A DNA stretch of 64,000 bases from positions 12,152,001 to 12,216,000 of the forward strand of contig JANTQA010000047.1 of assembly GCA_027625915.1 (NCBI GenBank). The letters run 5' to 3'. The DNA is from Anaeramoeba flamelloides. Its lineage: Eukaryota; Metamonada; Anaeramoebidae. The translations under genes were made by a program, and so were the position numbers. The notes under the pieces are model-generated. The model did no database searches. It was given only the letters and a program-made list of their open reading frames with translations, and was not told the origin of the DNA. This document shows, in pieces, positions 56,591 to 64,000 of the stretch. Position 1 is the first letter of the stretch, and every line of letters begins with the position of its first letter.

Positions 56591-57229
56591 CAAGAATTTT
56601 CCAAAAAACATTCAATAGCTCTTTAAATTATTACTCTTGAGTGTTTTTTGTTGAGTGGTTCTTATTTTTCCCCTTTTTTTTTTTGAAATAACAAGGATCT
56701 ATTTTTAGGTAATAATGACAAGAAGAGTACAATCCATACAAATACTTTCAAGACTTTTTCGAACTTTCTATCTGACAGCCTTCAAGATTTCAGTCTTGGA
56801 TATTCTTTCATATTTTTTCAAATTTCAAAGACTAGAGAGAAACTTTGGTAATTTACCAAAACAAAAGGGTGTAAAAAATAATAATTAACAAAAGCTAACC
56901 TTTTAAATTTAATTGAAATTCTGGAAAGTTATGGAAAAGAAAAAGATCAATTGGCCTATCAATAACCTGAAACTATTTATATGAATATCAAAAAGTGGAA
57001 AGTTGTTTAAATTCCATGTTTTTAAAAGTTTTTACAATTAATACTTGGAAATTGAAAGTTATAGATTTTTGATCTTCAAATTTCTTTCAAAATTGTTAAC
57101 AATTTCAAAAACAAAAATGTTATCAAGTTTAAAAAAAGTGACTAAAATTTGTGTTCTATTTTTGTTATTTCTTTTTAATTACAATTTCATTTTTTTCAAA
57201 AATTAATATTAGCTTAACTTTTTTTTGTT

Positions 57230-60200
57230 ATGAGTTATAATTCTCCCCAAAGATCAAGGTCAAGGTCAAGGTCAAGGTCTCCTTATAGAAGAAATCGTTA
57301 TGAAAGCCCTCCAAGAAGGTTTGTTAAACATTCTATTTTTCTTTTTATTTTGGTCAATAACCGTTTTTTTACTTTTTTTTTTATGACTTTTTTTATATCC
57401 TTTAAACCGACTTTTAGAAGACGATCTCCACCAAGATACAGAAACTCTCGAAACAGATCCCCACCAAGAAGGTACAATCAAAATAAGTACTAATTTCTTT
57501 CATTTAATTTTTTTTTTTTTTTGTTTTGTCTTTGCATTGTGATTAAATGTGTTTTTCTTTATTTTTTTTTAACAGCGAGTTCAGATCAAACACAACTTGT
57601 CTTTTTGTAGGAAATTTGGTACGTTAACTTTTTTTTTTTTTATTTTTTTTTTTTGTTAATTCTCTTCTTTTATTTCTCACGAAAATTTCAAAAACAATAA
57701 AATCACAACCAATTATTTTTGGATCTATTCGTATGAATTAACTCAAAAACCTTTTGGTTCTGGTGAAAGTACATCAATCCGCAAATATGACAGATCGAAA
57801 TAAATTTTTCACGAGCAAATTTAAAATGAGGAATAGACTTCAAAAGCTCGGGTTATTTTGATTTAATATTATTTGGTGTCTTATTGTGGTTAAACGATTT
57901 TTTTGTCTTACTGGTTAACTATGATTACAGTTTTTTCAATCGTGTTAAAAAAGAAAAGTCATTAGCCAAAAATAACTTTAGTAAAAGAAAACAAAACCTC
58001 AATGTTGGAGTTGATAACAAGTGGTTGGATTGATAGACCTTAATTATTCTTGCTTTTCAATATAAATTTTTTATTATTATTTTTTTTTAATTCTTTTTTA
58101 TACTTTTTCACTTTGAGTAGGACATTTTTTAAAATGTTTAAAATGAATTTTTTGATAAATTGTAAATCAGAATTTATCTTATCAAATTCAGAAATACCAA
58201 ATATTTATATATAAAAAAAAATGAATATTCCCTTATTCGTTTTTATTCTTTTTTATTATTTTATTTTTTATTTGGTTTTATCTTTAAATTTTGTTTTTTG
58301 GTTAAAGGCTCTTAAATTCTAACTTTTAAATTTAGTTTAATCCAAAAGTCGAATAAGGAATGCTCACTTCATTTTCAACCCGTTTTATTCATTGGCTTGT
58401 TTTCAAAACTTCTATCAAAAATTTCATTTGGAAATTTAAAAGAACAAATCCTATTATATTGATATCAAATTATATTTTTATTACCAACAAACACTTTTAG
58501 TGTTTGAAGGTTTGAGTAACAATTATTATTACTTTTTATTTTTATTTATTTCCAGGCATTTAGCTATTCGACTTTCTCTTATTTTTACTTCGTTTATAAA
58601 TCCCCATTCCAAAAATTTGGACATCACAGAAACACCCAAAATCAAAAATATGCAAAAAACAATCCCTATTTATTTTATTTTTGCAAACGTAATATAAAAC
58701 CACGTTTAAGTTACCCAGGATTAATGTTTTAATAAGACCCCTTTTTGTCCAAATAAAAAAAAAAAAATATAGAACTCGAAAAAAAAAATTGATGTTTCCA
58801 TTTTGCTAAAAGTGAGCTGAACTAAAAATTATATTGGTAAATTTGTTGAAATTTCACCAACAATTATTGATTGATCAAATGATTGGATACTATCAACGAA
58901 TTGTATGTGATTTTTCGATTTAACAAACTCAACAATTTAACTTTCTATCAATCAGTGTAAAAAAATTTTTGATCTAACGAAACAGATTACATAAGTGAAA
59001 AAATGAATGAAAAAAAAAAAACAGAAAAGATAAAAAAATGATCCAAATTATTTTAAAAAATCAAAATTATTTTCAAATTTTCGATAACATGCAGTATTAT
59101 TATCAGAGTAAACCATTTTTGCTAATTTCGATTTTTTTGGATTATGTACTAGTTTTTTTATTTTTAACATCTTGAGTTTTTAATGATATAATGATAGACT
59201 CTAAGTTTTATTTCCCTTTTTTAATTTTTAACCCAAACAATGTTTTACATCACTAAAAACAACAATAAAAACAAACTTTAACTCTAAAATTTAAAATCAA
59301 ATAATAGAAATAAAATGCTTATGGTTTTAATTTTTTTTTTGAAGAAAATATTAAACAATAAAAAAAAAGTTATTGGTTTGTGCGAAAAAACACTGGAAAG
59401 AGTTCACTAAATTATTGTAAACCTTTTTTTATTTGAAATGTCTTGATTAACATTAACTCTTTTAAATGTCTTTTCTTTTAGTGAACGTTTTAAATTGATT
59501 TTACCAAAAGTTCCTATTTGAGTTTTTCTTTTTTTTTCTTTTTCTTTTTGTAACAGAAGAGGATTTTTTTGTTCTGAGTTTCTTCTTCTGGACTTCATTT
59601 TGTCTCAATAATTATGTTTTTTTTTTTTTTTTTTGGACAATTAACTTTTTTATTTGAATCAAACGTTGGTTTTCTGATAATGTGTTTTTTCAAGGCTTCA
59701 ATTTAGTTAACAAATTTTATCCATCTTTTTTCTTGTTTATTAAAAACAAGAGTAAAAAAAAAATACACAGCAAAACAAATGAAAAAGTAAATTATAAAAT
59801 TAGCATCCTTTTTTTTTTTTTTTATTTTGAGGGGAGGAAATTAATTTCCTCTTCCAGCCGTTAGCTTTTTTTTCATTTAAGAAATAAACTGATAATTAAA
59901 TAAATTTTCGGATTTATTTCTGAAATTATAAAAAGCCACCGTTAGATTTTCTTGAGTTTTCTGTTTATTTGGATAATCAATAGATTTTTCTTCGGTTTTT
60001 TTTGAGTTTTCTATTTATTTCAAAAAGAAAAAAAAAACCTAGAACAATTCTCAAATATAATAGAAAACCTCAAAAAAACCTAGAACCCTGAACAAATAAA
60101 ACAGAAAACCTCAAGAAAACGTAGGCACTCTATGGCACTTTCCCTAATTTCAAAATTTTTGTTTGGAAATTTTAATAAAGAATCATGATTTTCTTTTTCA

Positions 60201-62526
60201 TTAACCAATGATAAGATAAATAATGAATCTTTATTTTGAATAATATCAAAGATATTATTCTTTTTATTTTTGTTTATTTTTATTAATTCTTTAGTCAAAA
60301 TTTTCGATTTTTTTCATCGAATGGGCAATTCCATAAAAAATAATCGACATCTTCATCTATTTTTGAGTTATGGTATTTTTTTAAACAGATTGCAAGATTT
60401 TGTTTTTTTTTTATTCTTATCATAGACATAAAAATATCTGTTTAAATAATTTGTGAAGTTTCTTAATTTTAGAATTGAAGTTGAACCCTTTCCATTTTAA
60501 ATATTTTTTTTCGTTAGCTTTTCTTTAATTTAAGAAATAAACAGAAAATTTATTAAATTTTGGGTTTATTTCTTAAATTAAAAAAAAAAACCCACCGTTA
60601 GCTTTTCTTGAGTTTTCTGTTTATTTGTGAAGTGTTCTAGGTTTTTTTTGAGGTTTTCTATTTTATTTGTGAAGTGTTCTAGGTTTTTTTTACTTTGAGA
60701 AATAACAAGAAAATTTCTTCAATTTTCTTTTTATTTCTAAAAGTAAAAAAAAGGGCTGTTAGCTTTAATAGAATTCAAAAGAATTGAGTTAAATATTTGA
60801 TTTTACTCTATTCTTTGGAATTATTGAAAACCTTGGCACCCTACGGCACTTGACGACACGACTGTTTATTTATGTTATTGTTATATCTAATAATTTTTAA
60901 AATATTCTTGACCTTTCCATCCAGAACAATTTATTATCAAGTTTTCTCAAAATTGGTTTAGATTTAATTCTAATAAAATTAGCATCTTTTGGCTTGGCAT
61001 TTAATAAACAAAAAAAAAAGTGAAAGAAAGTGAATCACTCGACAAAAGAAACCCAAGATGCTACAATTTTAAGAGCAAACAAATGATTTCATGATCACAT
61101 GCAGAATGTTCCCCAAAAATTTTGGTCGGTTGTTTTGGTTACTCATTTAGAATCATTTTTTAAAAATATCACCTCAAGATTCTATAACGTCTTTTCCAAA
61201 ATACATTGGAATCTCAAGATTCTATTTTTTTTTTTATCATCTTTTTAATCTTTTTTGATTATTATTCTTCAAATTATTTTAACTTTGTCTAAAATTTTGA
61301 AATTTTGTATAGTTTCTACTTTTGTGAATTGAATAATTATTGTACTTTTTTTTTATTATATTCTCTAAACTTTATTTCTGCCAAAGGTGCCAAAATGTTT
61401 TTTCAAATCTCAAATTTTTTATCAATTGACTTTTGAAGAACAAATAAAAAAAAAAAGGTAGAATAATAAACATTATAGAAAAGTTGATAAACTATACGAA
61501 GTAAATCTAGCCAATCAATAAATTTTCTTAAAAAATGAGAAACCCAAATTCTTTGTGACTCATTGAGAAAAACAATAAGGTTCATTTTGATCTTCAATTG
61601 AAGATCCAAAGAAAATTCCAATAAAAATCAATATCATTTCTCTACAATCATTGTTACTATTTCAATAAATATAGGATAACATTTTTAGCCTCATAAATTT
61701 AGATCTTATAAATAAAAAAATTTATAAAAGATTTGCATATCAAAAAAAAATCAAAAAAAAAAAAAAAAAATTACAATGACAATTTTGGTGAGAAGGTGTA
61801 AAATTATAAATTGGTAATATTCTTACAAAAATTGGAATAAACAACACACCTCATAATCTAATCGCGTTATATCTCATAAGGTTAAAATTGTCTCTTTATA
61901 AGACTAGATTTACCATCTTGAATATCGATACAAACCATCAGAAATTACGAAAAGTGAAATATCAGATAAAGAAAAATATTTTGAAAATTTTTATTTTTAT
62001 TTTTAAATATCGAACAACCCAAACCCAAAATGATCTGATCCTTTTTACTAAATAAAAATATAAAAAAAGGAATACTTTTAAAAAATGATAACTCATTTCT
62101 CAAAAGTTGATAAAGGAAGTTTATTTCTCAAGTTTAATCACTTGTTTCTAACAATAATGGCTCGATTGACTTATAGTAAATAATAAACAAGAAGGGTTAA
62201 TAATCTCTTAAAAAAAAATGTTTTTTTTTTTTTATTTTCAGAGAATTGTTCGAAATTGCTTACCAAGATTCGTTATACCAATTCAAATGATATTTTAAAT
62301 ATAAAAATAGAATTTGAATTTTCAATTGTTCAACTTTATGAATCGAAAAATTACTTAAATTATTTTTATTTTGCTTTATTATTTATTAATTATATTTTTT
62401 TTTGAATATGTTTAATTATTTAGCCTTACTCTGTGGGTGAAAAAGAATTAGAATATTTATTCCGCGAATGTGGTGAACTTTCGCGGATTATGGTTGGTTT
62501 TGATCATCTTGCTGGACATTCAAAAG
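57230..62526 (+). CDS. SR/RRM splicing-type RNA-binding protein (5' part)
   Basis: An N-terminal RS segment and an RRM indicate an SR-family or Tra2-like pre-mRNA binding protein acting in the nucleus. Four exons are resolved: 57230-57318, 57418-57471, 57576-57618 and 62424-62526. Introns are 99, 104 and 4805 bp (donors GTTTGT, GTACAA, GTACGT), and a fourth intron starts at 62527 (GTAATT). The translation begins MSYNSPQRSRSRSRSRSPYRR, continues with RRSPPRYRNSRNRSPPRR and SEFRSNTT, then enters the RRM with RNP2 CLFVGNL joined to PYSVGEKELEYLFRECGELSRIMVGFDHLAGHSKG. The fourth intron interrupts right before RNP1 (expected GFGFV-like), which must lie beyond the window. An N-terminal RS domain ahead of the RRM is typical of Tra2 or SR45-like proteins and unlike classic SRSF. 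The gene is incomplete only because of the window edge. Confidence 0.88.
58599..59152 (+). mobile_element. Tc1/mariner-like MITE, family M1, copy 5
   Basis: The left end after TA reads AATCCCCATTCCAAAAATTTG then GACA. The interior carries TATTGGTAAATTTGTTGAAA, TTTCACCAACAATTATTGAT and GATCTAACGAAACAGATTAC. The right end is decayed (TTTTTTTGGATTATGTACTAG near 59140), so the exact limit is uncertain. It is the most diverged copy at its 3' side. Confidence 0.78.
59407..59598 (-). other. Short basic open frame inside the SR/RRM intron
   Basis: A 63-codon frame (MKSRRRNSEQKNPLL ... KINLKRSLKEKTFKRVNVNQD ... RFTII, TAA) is Lys/Arg-rich and opposite to the host gene. It could be a remnant of an element or chance. 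There is no family match and no sign of splicing. It is recorded because it is the only protein-like frame in this intron outside the LINE. Confidence 0.15.
59825..60500 (-). mobile_element. LINE 3' end, family B, copy 2, with hairpin-bearing 3' UTR
   Basis: On the minus strand the coding remnant reads a zinc-knuckle-like stretch (ICLKKYHNSKIDEDVDYFLW then NCPFDEKNRKF) followed by KNNIFDIIQNKDSLFILSLVN and KFPNKNFEIRE. This parallels the CCHC end and tail of LINE family A but is a distinct family. Frames are broken at several points. The 3' UTR (left) holds several hairpin modules (59860-60130) and ends in the palindrome GAGGAAATTAATTTCCTC near 59834-59851 and TTTTATTTTGAGG. Confidence 0.75.
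60515..60870. repeat. Tandem cluster of hairpin modules H
   Basis: Four imperfect palindromes are adjacent: CGTTAGCTTTTCTTTAATTT / AAATTAAAAAAAAAAACCCAC, the CTTGAGTTTTCTGTTTATTTG type, TTTTTTACTTTGAGAAAT / ATTTCTAAAAGTAAAAAA, and a final GAATTCAAAAGAATTGAGT / ACTCTATTCTTTGGAATT stem ending CCTTGGCACCCTACGGCACTT. These are the same stems and end motifs as at 47410-48160. Confidence 0.7.
61085..61205 (-). repeat. Dispersed repeat R4, copy 2
   Basis: This is the reverse-orientation partner of 56485-56590, with the blocks ATGATCAC, GTTGTTTTGGTTAC, GAATCATTTTTTAAAAATAT and CACCTCAAGATTCT. Confidence 0.65.
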
Positions 62527-63059
62527 GTAATTAATAATTTCTTTAGTTTTTATTATTCTTCAAATCAATACATAAAACTAATGTCGTTTATTCCATCTCT
62601 TTACTTTTAATTTTTTTTTTTTTTATTTCAATAAATTTTATTTTTCATATTTTATAGGGTTTCTATTTTTTATTTCTATCTTTTTATCTTAATCTATTTT
62701 ATTCTAACTTGATTAATTTTTTTTTTTTGTTAATAATTCATTAATATTTAGAGAAGAATTTGTAAAGAAAAAATCTTTGAAGAAATAAATAAAAATTAAG
62801 AAAAGTGAAACTAGACAATGCCTTTTAAAATGTTGTATTTCAACAAAAATTTAAAAGTATGGAAATGCCATAGTTTTTTTTTTTTTAATTCAGAAAATAA
62901 TTAGATTTTTGAATCAAAAAAAAAATTTAATAAAAATAAAACCATAAGAAAAAAAATATTTATAAAAGTAGATTCTAATTCCATATTAAAACTAAGAAAT
63001 TTCACAAATTACCTTAATAAATCTTCCTCTGTTGAGGATAAGAATAAAATAAAAACAAA

Positions 63060-63345
63060 AACTTACTTTATTCAAAAAATATCATAACTTTGAAATAGAT
63101 GAAGATACCGATCACTTTTTATATTACTGCTCCTTTTTTAAAAGACAATCGAAAAAATTCGATTTAAGAATTAATTCAAATTAAAAAAAAAATAAGAATA
63201 ATATCTCTGATATTATTTGAATTAAAGAATCATCCTTTATCTTTTCTTTGGTTACTGATAAAGAATATTATGATTCCTTAAAATTAAAACAAAAAAAATC
63301 TAACTTCTGTAAGATGAATTAACACCCTCCCTTCAAAATAAAAAA
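63060..63345 (+). mobile_element. LINE 3' end, family B, copy 3
   Basis: In sense orientation the decayed coding end reads QKYHNFEIDEDTDHFLYYCSF then FKRQSKKFDLRINSN and NNISDII, parallel to copy 2 (KKYHNSKIDEDVDYFLW). It closes with CTGTAAGATGAATTAACACC then CTCCCTTCAAAATAAAAAAAT, matching the 3' terminus of copies 1 and 2 in reverse. Hairpin modules are absent from this 3' UTR. It is broken and 5'-truncated. Confidence 0.72.
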
Positions 63346-63449
63346 ATAAAATAATTTTCAATTAATATCCATTTCATTTAAACAAATGAATTAAAAATAT
63401 TGTTCATCCCTTATTTACTTTAATAATTGCAACCGGGTGTTTGAAATAT

Positions 63450-63492
63450 TCCCGAAAATACCCGAAAATCGAAAATACCCGAAAATTTTTTA
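63450..63492. repeat. CCCGAAAA short tandem repeat
   Basis: Three to four units of ATACCCGAAAA/TCGAAAATACCCGAAAA follow each other. The unit is G+C-rich relative to the surroundings. Function is unknown. Confidence 0.75.
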
Positions 63493-64000
63493 ACAACTAA
63501 AAAACACTTTTTGAACAACTCCGAAGAAACCCAGGTGTCAATATACTCAGTTTAACGGTAAAATAACAATTTGACTTTCAGAAAAAATATTTTTTTTTGT
63601 ATTTTCTACTTTAAACTACTCTAAAGAGGTTTTGGTACCTTTTGAGTATATTTGAGTAATTGTTGGTACTTATTGGGTTACGCTTATGGGTATGCCAGGG
63701 TATCGGTATGGGTTGTGTTAGGTTTGGTATGGTGTGTGTTTGTATGTTTTGGTCAAACCAGTTCCTTTTATGGAATGGAAAGTTAAAAAAAATTTTGGCT
63801 TGGGTTGCCTTGTGAAGGGTATGGGTATGTGTTTTATGATTAGATATGACTTGGTTATTTTTGGATTGTATTTAAGATTACAAAATTATGGGTAATGATA
63901 CACAATTAGAAAATTTCATAACCAGTAAATATTCTCTCAATTGGTTAATACCATTTCAGAATGATCAGTAATGTTAGTCATCCAAAAAACCAAATCCTTT

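Larger units (their letters stand above)
51912..57229. other. Gene-poor region with two weak exon candidates
   Basis: The region separates the divergent RRP42 and SR/RRM genes. It holds a likely terminal exon (52464-52581, -), an open frame (55251-55570, +), a 552 bp near-perfect palindrome (55571-56122) and a repeat (56485-56590). From about 52600 to 55200 I see nothing but AT-rich sequence with homopolymer runs, for example T at 53203-53227. Confidence 0.6.
57619..62423 (+). other. SR/RRM intron 3 filled with mobile elements
   Basis: This 4805 bp GT-AG intron splits the RRM right after RNP2. It contains M1 copy 5 (58599-59152), a small minus-strand frame (59407-59598), a LINE family B copy (59825-60500), hairpin clusters and repeat R4. 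About 1 kb at each end (57619-58590 and 61210-62423) shows nothing recognisable. Confidence 0.85.
62527..64000 (+). other. Start of SR/RRM intron 4, runs off the window
   Basis: No RNP1-encoding exon (expected to continue KG|FGFV-like with two bases completing Gly) is found before 64000, so the intron is longer than 1.4 kb. It includes a LINE family B fragment on the plus strand (63060-63345), CCCGAAAA repeats (63450-63492) and a G/T-rich plus strand (63590-63860). Confidence 0.7.

Noticed and set aside
62656-62690. Candidate next exon of the SR/RRM gene after TTTATAG
   Set aside because: The reading GFLFFIS follows the right phase but lacks the RNP1 pattern (GFGFV-like) and runs into a stop, so the true exon is probably beyond the window.
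1-64000. LTR retrotransposon, Polinton or other virus-like element
   Set aside because: No long terminal repeats, integrase, capsid, protease or packaging-ATPase-like coding sequence is visible on either strand. All recognisable mobile coding remains are LINE 3' ends.

Overview
The window is very AT-rich nuclear eukaryotic DNA, with long poly(A)/poly(T) runs and the standard code (TAA/TGA stops). Genes are sparse and mostly carry GT-AG introns. The organism is most likely an anaerobic protist. The best clue is a complete modular [FeFe]-hydrogenase whose N-terminus reads as a mitochondrial/hydrogenosomal targeting peptide. With Lys/Glu- and Asn-rich low-complexity proteins and an LRR-PP2C phosphatase, this suggests a hydrogenosome-bearing amoeba such as an Anaeramoeba-like metamonad. 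An anaerobic chytrid-type fungus is not excluded. This placement is inference.

Eight genes can be supported, most only after joining exons by hand. They are APC10, a cell-cycle ubiquitin ligase subunit (3496-4280, -); [FeFe]-hydrogenase (10457-12796, -); a FYVE-Armadillo protein (17380-19346, -); the U1 snRNP splicing factor PRPF40 (23674-30123, +); a possibly myristoylated LRR-PP2C phosphatase (34051-43248, +); a coiled-coil protein (45830-47089, +); exosome subunit RRP42 (48964-51911, -); and the 5' part of an SR/RRM splicing protein that runs off the right edge (57230-62526, +). A lone C-terminal exon (52464-52581, -) and one open frame (55251-55570, +) are weaker candidates. No operon-like logic is evident; these are independent housekeeping, metabolic and signalling genes. 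Two of them (PRPF40, SR/RRM) belong to the splicing machinery.

Most of the rest is intergenic DNA and four large introns (1.9, 4.3, 4.8 and 5.0 kb). These are filled by short non-autonomous DNA elements with TA (or TTAA) target sites, by 5'-truncated LINE 3' ends, and by a family of roughly 95 bp hairpin modules. The elements include a five-copy Tc1/mariner-like MITE of about 530 bp, a 1.2 kb element with TCGCGA subterminal repeats, and several long-hairpin MITEs. In the PRPF40 intron a MITE was hit by a LINE that left a clean 17 bp target duplication, and apparently by a second LINE. In the phosphatase intron at least five elements lie end to end. No rRNA, tRNA, CRISPR array, LTR element or virus-like element was recognised.
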